Shown: positions 1 through 12,162, counted from the stretch's first letter. The stretch: 64,000 nt of DNA from Diadema setosum (GCA_033980235.1 CM067072.1:24007192-24071191), one strand, 5' to 3'. The notes: a model not told the origin generated them from the sequence alone. Numbers and translations are program-made.

Positions 1-1166
1 CACTCCGCTTTGAATAACCATCATACAGCTGGACGCGAAGTGAGTAAGTGGCTTTGCATGAGTTCGGATATGAACGGTACTTGTGATGCCATGTTACAGA
101 CCGTTAACCGAAAGTGTGAACACGTCTCTTCGCAACCACTAATAGTGTTTCCCGTTTGGTTTAGGCTTATTTGTTCGGACGCATTTCTCAATTTTTTTGA
201 CACATGCAGTTTTTACCGGTCCCGTGGTCTTTTTCCGTCTTCACATTACGACATAGCACAAGACACAGTATTATTGGCAATTGAATACGCTGAAAAAAAA
301 AGTCATACTTTACATATATTGGCGATAGATTGACAACTGTATAGGTCTATGGGTAGACTATGCCTGTAACACACCGTAAGCAGAATGTAACCAGAGCATT
401 TAATGCCATTTTTTTCACTTCCCGGCCATTTTGACACCTACCATTCATGTCATAAGTTAATGGCGTGTCCCAAACTACCTGCCTAGATACATTATCTGAC
501 TTTATTACTCATAAATCAAGTTAAAGAAATTAGGGAGACACCTGTAGTCAGGTGCGGTGTTCATCACTGTACAATGAATGCCCGATTCTAGCACCAGAGT
601 ACAGTACCTGTCATAAACTCAAAATTCAAAAGGTAATTCAATTCTTTTTTATTTATTTATTCTTTTGGAATATCTAAAATGGTGAGGAGGCCGTGCGAGA
701 AAGTCCTTTAGTTTTGAATGACATTTTTCGGTCATTTTTTTTTTCCATTGAATGACACTTTTCCCAGGCATGACATCACCAAACAAAAATGTATTGTCTA
801 TGTCTTGATTTGCCGATTGTTGTTGTTTCCTTCCAGAAACACAAGTTAACAATACTTCGGCATTTACGAATAGAGGTTATACGGACCAAAACAAGATTTT
901 TACCTATCTGGGCTTACTGAAATAATATGACTGTTTCAAATGTTACAGGACTGTTTTTTGTTGTTTTTTTTTTACTTTGTATGAAATACAGGAGTACTTG
1001 TGTCAGTATGTCCTCATGGTTCAAAATTCAGAGTGAGACAACAGCTAAAACATATCTGCCAAGCTCACACCGACTGCGTTACTAGTACCAAAGAAGAAGC
1101 CACTGGTTGAGCCAAACAGTCCGATGTAGGAGGAAGAGAAAAACTTTCGATGGGTTTCCATGCCAA
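1..1166 (-). repeat. 3' flank of KCTD copy A, part of the segmental duplication
   Basis: The window starts inside a duplicated block. Bases 1-1166 align almost continuously with 56539-57665 downstream of copy D and more loosely with 49850-50940 (copy C). The shared text includes the CATACAGCTGGACGCGAAGT segment near 24, the GACACCTACCATTCATGTCA segment near 430 and the CCGTGCGAGAAAGTCC segment near 690. No frame is conserved between copies, so I read it as 3' untranslated and intergenic DNA carried along with the gene. Confidence 0.8.
648..660 (-). promoter_or_regulatory. Candidate poly(A) signals for KCTD copy A
   Basis: TTTATTTATTTAT on the plus strand gives overlapping AATAAA hexamers on the minus strand, about 510 bp after the stop of copy A. 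The same A/T-rich site is kept downstream of copy D (about 57192-57200). Position and conservation suggest a poly(A) signal, but this is not proven. Confidence 0.35.
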
Positions 1167-2096
1167 CTACCTCAGACAGGAGTACGACCAACTCATCGTA
1201 GGGTAGAGCAAGACACGACCACGCTGGCCTCTACCCATCGATATAGAAATTGGTTCCCCTGCCCGAGACTTGTTCAGAGTAATCGGTAGCACAAGCACTT
1301 CAGTTTTTCCGATCCATGTAACTCGAATGCCATTCCTTGAAGATGGATACGAACTTTTTGTTAGCAATTCTCTAGACAAACTCTTCAAAATTGATTCATC
1401 TTGTGAGAACAACACGAAATCGTCCCGCCTGGCAAACATTACCATGCTTTTCTTGGTGGTAGGCCTACCGGCCGCATGTCCAGCTGGGAACACTAACCTA
1501 CAGATCATGATGTGCGCAATGAGAACCTCAAGCTGCAGGGATTTCGCTTCATCCTCCAGCGACGTCAAATCGAAGTCAAGTGGAAGCGCAAGAAATCCGA
1601 ACCGAAGGTATTTCAGTATGTAGCGGAAGAGTTCCCCATCACCTGGTATGAAGTACCGGCCGTTTGAGTCAGGTGTGGCTTGGTCCTTGAGGATCTGCTG
1701 AAAAACTGAGTCAGGCTCCTGCGAAAGAACTTCCCTTGTTGTCGTGTAGTTTGTTCCACCAACGTTTAAACAAATGGTTTCACTACGCATTGCCACTCTC
1801 AAGGCCTGGATGTCAGCTTTGAGTGATTCGAGTTGGTAGAAATCTGCTTCACGTTCGAGTAAGGTGAGTTCGTTGAAACCTTCTGGTAGAATGAGCTGGT
1901 TGTCCCGGAGGTAATTCAGAACGTATCTGAATATCTTGCCATCGCGATCAATTCTGTAGTTCCCCCCGTCATCTCTCGAACTGGGAATGCCACCACTCGG
2001 TAAAGAGGTAAAAAAACTTCCAGGTTGACGGGTGAGAGTTGTTTCCGATGTCTCGTAGATTTTGCCACTAACGTTCAAACCTATGTAAGACGCCAT
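1167..2096 (-). pseudogene. KCTD-type double-BTB protein, copy A (frameshifted C-terminus)
   Basis: The open frame has 309 residues and starts MASYIGLNVSGKIYETSE. It holds two KCTD-type BTB/T1 domains: residues about 4-99 (LNV.GKIY, DRDGKIFRYVLNYLRD, EREADFYQLESL) and about 107-195 (LNVGGTNYTTT, PGDGELFRYILKYLRFG). A tail without a recognised domain follows. Such domains oligomerise, and some KCTD proteins are CUL3 ubiquitin-ligase adaptors; this role is inferred from the family only. Compared with copy D, a 7-bp deletion near 1197 (the bases TCTATTC between ACTCATC and GTAGGG) shifts the frame, so the last roughly 50 residues are replaced by 9 unrelated ones. The lost coding text is still readable at about 1078-1190. 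The LNVGG signature of BTB1 is altered to LNVSG. There is no intron. It is probably a decaying copy, though a shortened protein is possible. Confidence 0.75.
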
Positions 2097-2905
2097 TGTT
2101 AATTTTTCATTGCTTTACTACACGCTGTAATCGTATAAAATATAGTAAATGACGAGTGATTATGCGTGGAGGTGACTAACACAGCACCAATCACCCGCCG
2201 TCGATGCCCGCGTAGACCTGCGTTTCTCCGCAGACACATTAGATGCAGACTTTGCTCTCATGGCAAACACATGCATTCGTTGTAATTTGTTGAAAATAAC
2301 TAACAGTAAGAGGCTTGGAGCGGTGTTCAATATACTAGAAAAGCCTGCACATATCTAGTTTATTATCTAGTTAAGTATCTATAAATAGCGTACATATATG
2401 TATATATATAATGTGTACAAGTACACTATGTATGCATACATACATAGTATCCCCTTGAATAGACAATAAGGCAAACGACGAGCGATGTCTAACCTGCCTA
2501 TCGCAATTTGTGGTACAACGTAATATTTTTTTTTCAAAGCAAGTTGATTGACTAATGTATTTCAACTTTGACCTTGTCCGACTTGACCAATATTCGATCT
2601 TGAGTGCCATCTTTTGCTGATGTACGTGTGGTGTGAGTTGAACGGATCACTAATTTCATCTTTCATCGAATGAAATATTCTATCCATCGCACGAAGAAAA
2701 CAAAAGAGCATATAAAGTGTTCTATATTCGCGAGTTCATTGACAAACACACTGCAGAACAACTAGTTCATGCTTTTGTCATGTGCCACCTTGACTTTTGT
2801 AATGGTTTACTTTATGGATTACCGCTTTTTTACTTGTATGTTACTCTGCTGTTGTAGAAACGTGAATGATGGTATCAATTATGTGTATTAATGTCTGATC
2901 CGTAG
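2097..2905. other. Upstream region of copy A with a TA/TG-rich microsatellite
   Basis: This holds the presumed leader and promoter of copy A. Just upstream of the ATG it differs from copies D and E, which have a T-run there on the plus strand. Only ACTTTGCTCTC near 2250 recalls the leaders of C, D and E. Positions about 2385-2455 are a TATA/TGTA-rich simple sequence. I see no coding exon. Confidence 0.4.
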
Positions 2906-2934
2906 ATGTCCTTGAATGCCCTTCTGATCCGAAC

Positions 2935-2965
2935 CCCCCCCCCCAAAAAAAAAAAAAAAAAAATC
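2935..2965. repeat. C-run / A-run simple sequence
   Basis: A run of C joins a run of about 20 A (2945-2963). Such paired homopolymers occur many times in this window, often inside dispersed repeats. There is no gene around it from 2600 to 3200. Confidence 0.8.
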
Positions 2966-3219
2966 CGACATGGCGGCAATTTCTCAACTTTGCTCTTAAA
3001 TGTGTTGTGCGAAATTACTTGTCAGTATATTGTTCGAATAAAATTGTCCGAATTGATTATTCGTGCTGTATATTCACATTTACAAATAAGCATGCTGAAA
3101 CTGTACTTACTGTTATCAGATTTTTCTTACATTGTTTTTGGGCTGATTTCATGTGGGTTATAGTGTCACAATTGATCTGAACTTATGCCATTGGTAGATG
3201 CTTTCCCATATTAGATATC

Positions 3220-3610
3220 AGGATCACTCGAGAGTGAAAATGTTCATTTTCATTAAACATTTTAGAGTGACCTCGGGGATCACTCGAAGAGAGACGAGTG
3301 ATCCCTAAGGCAGGGCTCGACACTAACGTTGGTCCGGTGGCCCGAGGCCACCAAAAACGCACGTCGGGCCACCAAAATGTCAGAAATGAAGAATTTGGTG
3401 GCCTGATCGGGCCACCAAAAAGGTCGGATATTTGCCTTTGGGCCACCAAAAATAAAAGTTAGTGTGGAGCCCTGCCAAAGGTCACTCTAAAATGAGTGAA
3501 AATGAACATTTTGAGTGAAAATGAACATTTTCACTCAAAAGTCACTCCAATTTCACTCTAAATCCACCGTTTTCTGTTATTCACTCCTCACATCAAAAGT
3601 AAAAACTTCC
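3220..3610 (-). repeat. Dispersed GAGTGAAAATG repeat (split copy)
   Basis: The sequence is built of GAGTGAAAATG / CATTTTCACTC modules. Its reverse complement matches 30105-30240. The match is interrupted at 3311-3474 by an inserted hAT-like element, so the shorter copy at 30.1 kb serves as the empty site. No coding potential. Confidence 0.65.
3311..3474. mobile_element. hAT-like MITE with CAGGGCTCG ends
   Basis: The terminal inverted repeats are CAGGGCTCGACACTAAC at the left and GTTAGTGTGGAGCCCTG at the right, about 164 bp apart. The interior is rich in GGCCACCAAAA motifs. The 5'-CAGGG ends are typical of hAT elements. Flanks CCTAAGG and CCAAAGG resemble a decayed 7-8 bp target duplication. 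The related repeat at 30105-30240 reads straight through this point without the element. Confidence 0.7.
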
Positions 3611-4053
3611 ACTCGATTTGTTTTTTCTTTTTCGGAGAGTAGAATATCACTGGATTTTTCTTTTTTTTTTCGGAGAGTATAATATCACTGGTTGTAAAAA
3701 CGTGTCCATACAAACCTAAGACGGTTTAAGATATCACAACAGACAAAGTTGTATCAAAATCGAAATAATACATTTAATTTGGCGCAATACACTATGTCAA
3801 CTTTGATGGCCGTCATCTTGATTTTTTTTTTTTTGAGCGGTTGATCTAAATTGTGTCTTAAACTATCTATAACAAGATTGGTGCCAAGTTTCAAGCTACT
3901 ACCTCTATTTGAAATTGTGTTTGCTTCATCTCATCTGCTTCAGAACAATCTACTTTGAAATAATAGCGATCAGTATCACCTGAGCTACCACTTGATATGA
4001 AAAGTTAGATTGCAGGCACAAACCCTTGTTTGTCAAAGAAACAGTTTGCATTT

Positions 4054-4125
4054 GCCAAGACTACTACACGCACCACTGGCACTGCTACCAGCGCCACTGC
4101 CAGTGGTGCGTGTAGTAGTCTTGGC
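4054..4125. repeat. Perfect-stem hairpin
   Basis: Two perfectly inverted 28-base arms (GCCAAGACTACTACACGCAC... and its reverse complement) are separated by about 16 bases. It is too short to be an element by itself, so it may be a solo hairpin MITE or a remnant. The surroundings (3610-4670) show no gene. Confidence 0.7.
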
Positions 4126-4675
4126 GCGCAGACTTTTTTATGACCAACAAGGTCTTGGTCACAACTAAAGTGGCCATTCTTACGTAGTGAGTTTTCAAGT
4201 TTGAGACATTATAACTCCTGAACCAAAAATGGTAATGATCCCTAATTTTCTCTTACTATTATTTATATGTCAAACAAAATTTTTGAAACGTTTCAAGGTA
4301 ATCCTTCAGTCTTTCTCTGATTTATGCTGAATCAAGCATTTTCATGATTTTCCTTTTTTCAGAAAAATATCAAAAAATGAGTGTTTTTTTCCTTAAAATC
4401 TCAATCCAGTCATCACGATAACCCACAAAAATGGTATCAACTTGTAGACAATTTTATTTTCTTTCATATGACATTACATTTGTTGAAATCTGATGTTTCT
4501 ATCAAATTCTATCATTTAAATAACAAATTCAGTAAATATGGCGGCCATCTTGGACGCCATCTTGGATTTGGAGGCTTTCGCAACAAATTTTTTGAGGTAG
4601 ACCAGTGGAATGTTGTTTGTTACAATAAAAACTTGAAAATAAGCATGGTCTACTTAGTTTGTAGAGAGAGTGCAA

Positions 4676-4925
4676 CTCGACCTCTGTTTTTAGCTTTTGG
4701 CCCCCCGGTTATGATATAAATAGATTCAAGTCTGCCTTGAAAACGCATTTGTTTACAGTGTAAGCAAAATGAAGCTCGGTACCATCACTGTAATTGGAAT
4801 TATATGTTCTTGTTACAATCTTTTTCATTTTTTTGAGTGCATAGGGACATTATCACTATGTGTTATGCGCTATATAAGCACTGTCAGTTATTATTATTAT
4901 TATCATATATCACCTTGTCATTTCA
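4676..4925 (+). mobile_element. 3' tail remnant of a non-LTR retrotransposon
   Basis: A plus-strand stretch reads FKSALKTHLF (about 4726-4755), followed by GCGCTATATAAGCACTGTCA and a TTATTATTATTAT tail. This is the usual layout of the last RT-adjacent codons, 3' UTR and simple tail of CR1/Jockey-type LINEs. Only the extreme 3' end is present. Assignment rests on pattern, not on a search. Confidence 0.45.
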
Positions 4926-7190
4926 TTTTTTATTGTTATTATTATCTAGAAACAAGAGAAAATGTGCGAGATCTGAGATAGAGTGAGTCGAGCGATAAAC
5001 GCTAACGCACTGCCCGTCAATGTACTTGAACGCATGCACACTGCAAACGCAAGCGTTTTACGTACGTGCAATGTAGTGAGCCCAAAGAGGTTCTTTCCCT
5101 AATAGAACCTCTATGGCGAACGTGCGTGCAAATGGAGCAAATTGCATGGATCAAATATTGCACGGTAAATACATCCACAATTGCATGAATAGCGACGTAA
5201 TAGTACAATGGGACAAATTAACTATCACTATCAAACAAAAAATCAAATGACAAGTTGTTATATAGAATAATGACAATAATTCATATTCTGTGTGTGTTTA
5301 TGTGCCTGTCTGCTTTGTGTCATTCGGAAGTTATCTATTCACTGTGATACTGTGTTTCACAGGTGTAAGTGTATGGAAATCCATCGCGAAATTGCTTGTC
5401 ATGTCATATATTCATAATCAATAACCATTTGTTTTAGACAGAGAGAGAGAGAGATAGAAAGATCATCGTATATACGTAAGGATCATCGTTTCGTGATATC
5501 GTAAGTGGTTATATGAATTACATGTATAGGAATTCGATCATCACAATGTTGTACCAACTTATTTGTTATATAGAGGCAGTATACTGTCTGTTTTTGTTAT
5601 TGTTACTGTTATCGTCGTCGTCGTCGTTGTTGTTATTATTATTTTTGTTGTTGTTGTTGTTTTACTGTGTATTCAGGAAATAACTGCACTGGTATATTCG
5701 CCCGTTCACACCACCACCACCATCATGACCATGGCACTAAAATACCAGCACTCAGCATCACATTCACAAAGAACACCTTGCACTCGTGTCTTCATTGTTT
5801 CTCTCTCTCGTTTTGATGCTTCACTTCTGAAGAATCGAGGGGGCTTCTGTTAAGACGGTATGATAGATGTAAATCATCCTTGTTACTCTCATTATCTACT
5901 ATACTATGGTCATTATCCCACTATCCCTGTGGGCTTGTGTCAGTTTTTTTATAGCCCACACTAGAAGAACTAGGCTCAATTCTTTGAATTTTCCACATCT
6001 GTACACACTTATTTCATTTCAATTCAATTTTAATCTTAGTTTGATTTTCACACAGGTCATAGCATCCACTTAATTCATTTTTGTTACAAAGGAATAATGT
6101 AAACGGTTCTCTGTGAGATGTACAATGTATACAAAGTGGTGAAACAAACTAGTGAAACACTGTTATACTGAAAAAAAAATAAATCATGAATTGCGAAAGT
6201 GACTGGAAGAGAGACAAAACGAAAGAAGAGTTGTGATAACTTGCACTCGGTATCAAATAAGAGCAAATATTGTGAAGAATTTGCAAGTGAACAATAAGGT
6301 TTTGGCTATATCGAGACTGAGATAAGATTGTAAAACACAAAGATTCATTTTTTTTTTTAATGAAAGAGGAGCAAATCTGATATCATTATCATGGAAAGTC
6401 TGGCCTAAATAAATGTGCTCTTAACTACATGTATTTTTGTTCCTAAGAGAGTTGAGTAGAACGATGGCCCTACTAGGTCCGTGCTAATCCTCGTATAAAT
6501 GCAATTTTCCTATGCTTCATAATCATATTCTGGTGTAAAAGCTATTGACAGTAGAAAATGGGTGAAAAGAAAAGCATTTTTAAAATCGGTTCATTTACCT
6601 CAAATTTCCAAATTCGATCCCCGCCTCTGTCAACTCTAAATTCCTTAAATTTGAAATCTGTGAGATTGCTGTTAGGGACAAATCTAAAATTATCATCATT
6701 TCCAATTATAAATATATCAGACTGACATTTTCAATTTAAGTTTTGATTTGTCCCTTATCTAAATCAAAGGAATTTAGAGAGAATGTAGTAATATGTAGTT
6801 TCAGACTTGACAAAGACATAATATTTCTGGTGTACATGATTGTTAGACATCCTGGAAAGAATGTTACCTCGATGATTTACATTTAAATGTTATTAATCTG
6901 AGTAAGATAAAACGCTGTCGCACAAAATGTATTGTTCCAAATAGTGGATACCTCTGCGGTCTCTCAATTTAAATCAATGAACTTTGAAAGCAATCAAAGC
7001 ATAGTGTAACTCTTTAATAATGTGGTACATATCGGGTTTCCATCATGGCATATAAAGAGTTAAAACATCAATTATGACAGTAGTTGTTTTTGTTTAAATT
7101 TTTAATTTGATTTTTTTTTTTAGGCAATAGCTCCCTTTATTCCACTATCAAATATATCCTTTAAACTTAGCATTTATCATCTATTCTTAA
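4926..7190. other. Intergenic DNA without recognisable gene
   Basis: AT-rich DNA with simple sequence at about 5590-5665 (GTC/GTT repeats giving a spurious poly-valine frame) and a GAGA run near 5435. No frame longer than about 100 residues is free of low-complexity sequence, and no splice-flanked exon is persuasive. Confidence 0.5.
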
Positions 7191-7740
7191 AAAGAGGTTT
7201 CCATGACGGGCAGGAAAAAAGAAGACTTTTCTGTATTCTGTTATAAATGTCAGAGTTATTTTTCATATGCTTGGTGTCAAAAGATTGCTTTCATAGAAAG
7301 GAAATCTTCCTTGAAATCAACTGGGAGTCTAATGAATTACGAAACATATTAAAGTCATCAAGGTAACTTTATGTGCGATTTTGTCATGCATCGAAGTGGC
7401 TTATTGTATGTAATTAATGTTCCTATTGTTGTTTTTGTTCATGGTTCATGTCTGATCTGATAAAGTTCACATGGGTAAATATGTGCCGGTACATTGTAGC
7501 AGTATGTTTGGACGTGATTTTTTCTTTCTTCATGAATCTCACGTTTAACCAGAGAATAATATGTTCAGAAATCTCCATATTGGAGAGAAAATGACTTTCC
7601 AGTATTCTGTTTTTTGTATTTCAGAGTTATTTTTCACATGCTTGTTTTCAAGATTGCTTTAAAAAAAAAAGTTTCCTCAAAATTAATTTGGAGGGTTTTG
7701 TGATTTTTTTAAACTTTTAAAGTATAAGTTTTCATGTGTG
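7190..7740. repeat. Degenerate direct duplication of about 370 bp period
   Basis: Two stretches share GTATTCTGTTNTAAATGTCAGAGTTATTTTTCA-like text followed by CAAGATTGCTTT and a cTTCCTNNAAAT segment, near 7240-7330 and 7600-7690. The copies are well diverged. It is probably an old tandem duplication or two copies of one repeat. Confidence 0.45.
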
Positions 7741-8135
7741 ATTTTGACATCATAATGGCTTTCATGTAGTAACACGTTTGTTGTTCCTAAACGATCTTTT
7801 TGATCTAAACGTGGTCTAAAAACGTGCATGATGGGTATAATGTACATTATACATACCAACTGAATAGTGTTACGAATTTGCCCATAAAATCATTTTGTAT
7901 CGCCGGTTACGTAATTTTAATGTTTTCGTTTCGAACCGCAGCCTCATACACTTCACACAAGTTCAGTTTAATGTGAGGAATATATCCAGCTGGGCGTGGC
8001 TGGGCGTAACTGATGGAATGTTCCACGTAGATGAGTATGGGCTTATGTTAAAAGGCGACAATCAGAGTCCAGTTAGGGTGGACCGTTACAGCCTTCTCAA
8101 CCTTACCGTCCACGGTCTTCATAGAAACTGCTTTC

Positions 8136-8900
8136 CTTAACCCTAGTCAGGCCGGGCTTTTTTGGCTATGCTAAAACCGGAGGGGGGCGGATTCCGCCCC
8201 CCCCCCCCCCCTCCCAGAGATCTCGGCCATTGGTGGTGCGATCGCGACGTAATTTGGCATGCGTGACACCCACGTCAATATCTACAAGATTGCGTCATAA
8301 CAATTTTTGAAATAATCAATTTCTAATTCTAATTAATTAATTATGCAAATTAAGCTCAAGATCATATTCTAGCCTAATTAAAAGCATTGAGAGTCTACTT
8401 TTGGTCTGTAAATCTGTTTTAGGATATTCAACAATATTGTACATCACAAAATCTTCAAAAACTCATTTCAGTTCTTATGTATTTTATTGTTTTCAGAATT
8501 TCTTATGTATTCCTTTGTTTTTCAACTTTTGTTTTTTCTTTGTTTTTGATTCGAAATTGTCACTAACCACTTTTCTACCACAGTTCGCATAAAATCAATC
8601 AATGAAAATTATTAATTTTAAAAATAATCAGGTGTTTATGACTTTCATGACAGAACACTGTTTTCCATAGGAAATGTACACAAAATCACAAAATTGTGCC
8701 TGTTTTGTGGCGACATGCCGTTACAAAAATGGGCGTGGCTTCGAAAAAGTATGCGCGGACGTTGCAAATTTGGTCTCAAAAGTTGCGCTAGACTTGAAGA
8801 AAGTCAAGAAGCATCGCGACGAGGCCTTCTCGCGTTACAGAATTATAGTGCGAAACGTCGGGGTGGGGGCGGTAATCTTACATACTCATGAAGGATGATA
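8136..8900 (+). repeat. Dispersed repeat with polypyrimidine block, related to 40807-41230
   Basis: It starts with a CAGGCCGGGCTTTTTTGGC-type end, then a C-rich block, then CAGAGATCTCGGCCATTGG. The same order (GGCAGGGCTTTTTGGGCT, CCCC block, CAGATCTCGGCCATCGATGG) occurs at about 40807-40925, and later text such as TTCTTATGTATTTTATTGTT is echoed near 41165. Class unknown. The small frames inside do not correspond between the copies. Confidence 0.5.
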
Positions 8901-10370
8901 ACTAAGTCAAAGAGCTATAATTGATTTGGAATCATTTTTACTCCCATAAATTTACGGAAATACGACTTTTGAAAAGCACAAAACCTACCGTAATCAGCTC
9001 AAGATTCGCGGTTGCCGTGATCAGGTGCACGCACAACAGTACCAGCATTGCAGAATCTGCAGTGAAGAGGTATTCCTTGATGCCGTGATTTCAGCTTGAT
9101 TCTTCTTCGAAATGGCATGATGAAGGTTTGTTAGATAAATGTGACCTTCTTTTTCTCTTGTGTGTTGGTTTAAATTCTAATTTCCACCTCAACTTGCTAA
9201 AAAAAACACTCTAAAAAAGCGGGAAACTGCAACATTTCCGTGCTGAGCAGCAGTCACGATACACGTGTTGCATGCAAGCACGCATCGCTGCTGCAGCGAT
9301 CCCCATAGTATAACACGTAGGTTGCTTCTAAACAAGGGGGTCCTCGGCGCAGTTGACCAATCGTGAACACGTATTTCGATCACGTGTCTTGGTAAGCAAC
9401 AAGGCTGTTTACGCGTCTGGGAGACGATTTGCATAAACTTAAGCATGTTTCAGACGAATTTATGAATGAAAGTGAGTAGCATGACATCATGCCATGACCA
9501 TATTTGGAATAAGCAGAGGTAGCGCTTTCTGTAGGTACCTAGTTTAATGTGTAAGGGTTCAACGCAGAATATCTAAGACACGATCGCCAAAAGACCAGTC
9601 ATTTTCGCCGCAAGCGAAGGCGATTTGGTCTTTAGGCGTATGATTTTGGCCAACATTTGAGATTGATATCCCACTTTTCTCTTCAAAATTCCACATTTTG
9701 TAAGTTGTATTTCGAAATGTTGTTGATAAAAACTAGAAAATGTCCCCTACAACGTGATACCAAAATGTCAATTTGGTCCCTGAGGTAGGTTATTTTTTTA
9801 CCTTTTTCGGGCTGTAGCGCGAAATGACATTTGCCGAGAAGTTTCGGGTTTTGCCAGAGCGGGTCTCATATAGCCGTATAGCCCAGATACTGGCCGTTTT
9901 TTATCGTATTCGATCGTGCGCCAGCGTAAATCACCTGTCTACCACACTAATCGCGTGATCCCCACCGATCGCGCATCCCCTCTGATTTGTCCGCCCGACT
10001 CAGGTTGTGTGTCCGTGCGTGCGTGTCCGTACGGTTAGTGCTTTATAGTAATTGTGTCAATGGTGTGACTGATCTGTGTGTGAGCCGAGAAGCGCGCACT
10101 GCTCGTGCGTAGAGAACAGTCCAGGCAGTGGACTAATAGCCGTACAGCAAATCAGCTCATACACATTAGGTGACGTCGCTCAAATCCGATGTTTCTTGTA
10201 GCGAACGGAGCTACATGGTCATGGTAATTAGGTGTTTTTTTCAATCTCAAAAACAGTTTGGGGGTAAAGCTACATCGTCTAAAAGATATCCAGTTTTATT
10301 AACTAGCTTCTTAGCTTTCCGTAGATATCAAACTTGTCATATTTCTAGATTATCTATAAATTTCTGCTTT
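8901..10370. other. Intergenic DNA; small hairpin at 9585-9638
   Basis: No gene is visible. CGCCAAAAGACC at 9585 pairs with GGTCTTTAGGCG ending at 9638, with a smaller TTCGCC/GGCGA stem inside. GC-rich stretches at 9220-9440 and 9900-10100 are not repeats of other parts of the window that I could recognise. Confidence 0.4.
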
Positions 10371-10379
10371 AAGTACTCC

Positions 10380-10857
10380 CTCAGTTATAGCAGAGAGGCG
10401 TTAGAGATGAAGAAACAAGTAAAGGGGCGGATCCAGGAATTCCGTAAAGGGGAGGCGACTTTGCAAAATTAAAGGGGGGCGCTCTCACCCCCGTGTTTTT
10501 CTTTTTAATTTCTTTTGTTATAAACAAAAGTAAAGAGGGGCGAATGTGTTGCGATGAGCAGCAAAGGTATGATGGGTTACATGGTGTTCCGTCGAGTGTG
10601 GCTGTATGTATGTACCATAAAACTCTTCATATATGTATACATAGATATAGATAAATACATGTATTGGGAAACTGTAATGAACATGTAGGTGCCTAATGTT
10701 TTGCCCTTCCCCCTTTAATTGTTTGTTTGCTTTTTGGGATGGGAAATGTGTTGAATTTTGAAATAAGTGCTTCCGCTGACATATCTTGTTGGTCTCATCA
10801 AATATTTCTCTGAACACAATATACGATTCATTCACCACGAGCATACGTACTTCACAA

Positions 10858-10901
<44 letters not shown>

Positions 10902-11573
10902 GACACCTGCAGTTCACAACCATGGGAATATACCAGGCATCGACAAGAAATGCTTAATATTATACATACACATCTACGAAACAAGAATATGCCTTATCAC
11001 TTCAGGTGTTAGTCATGTTAGTAGTTCAAACTGAAGGCAAGAGGCGTAACCATGAGAAGATGAAAGCAAAGTCCATGGGCAGTGTACATTCTTTGGTTCG
11101 CAAGTGATAATTTGTGAGAGAAATCAAACGTAACTAAAATACTGAGTAAGTAACTAAAATGCTAGTGTGTAGATTTTAGTAGTCTACATTATCAGTTAGG
11201 TTCAACTTGTCTTTAGGCTTTTCAGTAAACATTAAATACAACTTTCCTCTCATTGATAATCGTGTACAGAAATATTGTTCCTCAGTTTCTGTTTCGATTT
11301 TCGCTTTAGTTTATTTTCATACTTCGCAAAATAAAGAATATATAAAATACATAAAGGACAGAAAGGATTATTGTTTGAATCTCATTAGAATATACAGGAA
11401 AATAAAGATGTACATTAACGGTCATATGCTTGTAATGAAGATGTAAAAGAGCAGAGAGATATAAAAACATGGCAGAAATCAAGGAAAGCAACCATAACAT
11501 AGTAAAAATTGCAAGACTCAAAGGAAATATGAGTTTTTGTCAATCTAATGGAGTAGAATAAGCATTCAAAGTA
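10380..11573. repeat. Segmental duplication unit B, distal part (first half)
   Basis: It begins AAGTACTCCCTCAGTTATAG and aligns with 46905-47400 (unit C) and 52895-54400 (unit D). The shared order is a GGGGCGGATCCAGGAATT repeat, an AAAATAAAGAGGGGCG segment, a TGATGGGTTACATG segment (B and D only) and CAAAGTCCATGGGCAGTGTA. It is cut at 11573 by the 14.6-kb insertion and resumes at 26158. A (CA)n tract lies at 10858-10894. Confidence 0.8.
10858..10894. repeat. (CA)n microsatellite
   Basis: About 17 CA repeats with one interruption. The frames through it are spurious. Confidence 0.95.
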
Positions 11574-11828
11574 AAGGAATGGGGTTACGCCATTTCCTAA
11601 CCCACTTTATCTGACACACTCTTTCTGACACACTTTTTTTGCCATTCATTTTGTACACGGGGCAGTTTTCATGAGACGGCCTCTGTTATTGGCTACTGTG
11701 CTAATGAATATTCAAGACTATGGTATGGCTTGTCGAACGTCGCGCTCAAGGCCGGCCAATAAGAGGCGGCCAGGAGCTGGTGAGCTGGAGGCGCGCGGCA
11801 ATTTCTAACCTCATCCACGTGTAGGTCT

Positions 11829-11992
11829 AGCCTTTAAACAAGGCGACTCGCTCTGCGTGCCCCCGAATAGCGCGTTTACCCCACAAACCTGTTGGCCGGC
11901 GAGTGAGCTCCACTCGCCGGCCAACGTACAGGTTTGTGGGGTAAACGCGCTATACGGGGGCACGCAGAGCGAGTCGCCTTGTTTAAAGGCTA
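11829..11992. mobile_element. Hairpin MITE with 9-10 bp target duplication
   Basis: Near-perfect palindrome: AGCCTTTAAACAAGGCGACT at the left, its complement at the right, about 75-bp arms and a very short loop around 11910. It is flanked by direct repeats GTGTAGGTCT at 11819-11828 and 11993-12002. A 9-10 bp duplication fits Mutator-like MITEs, but class is inferred from that alone. Confidence 0.75.
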
Positions 11993-12011
11993 GTGTAGGT
12001 CTTGCTACTAG

Positions 12012-12162
12012 TAGGGAGCTTTAGATTTTAGACGCGCGGACGTTCAAAGAGAAAAAAACATGATCTGAGCGTGCGCAGTAACTTCATCCGCGCTACTGCG
12101 CACGCTCAGATCATGTTTTTTTCTCTTTGAACGTCCGCGCGTCTAAAATCTAAAGCTCCCTA
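12012..12162. mobile_element. Hairpin MITE, TAGGGAGC family, copy 1
   Basis: Inverted arms TAGGGAGCTTTAGATTTTAG and its complement are about 65 bp each and almost identical, with the centre near 12087. A diverged relative with the same ends lies at 53236-53342. TA at both ends may be a TA target duplication, as in Tc1/mariner-type elements. Confidence 0.7.

Noticed and set aside
5563..5853. Valine-rich 96-residue frame resembling a membrane segment
   Set aside because: The hydrophobic stretch is a GTC/GTT microsatellite; nothing else supports a gene.
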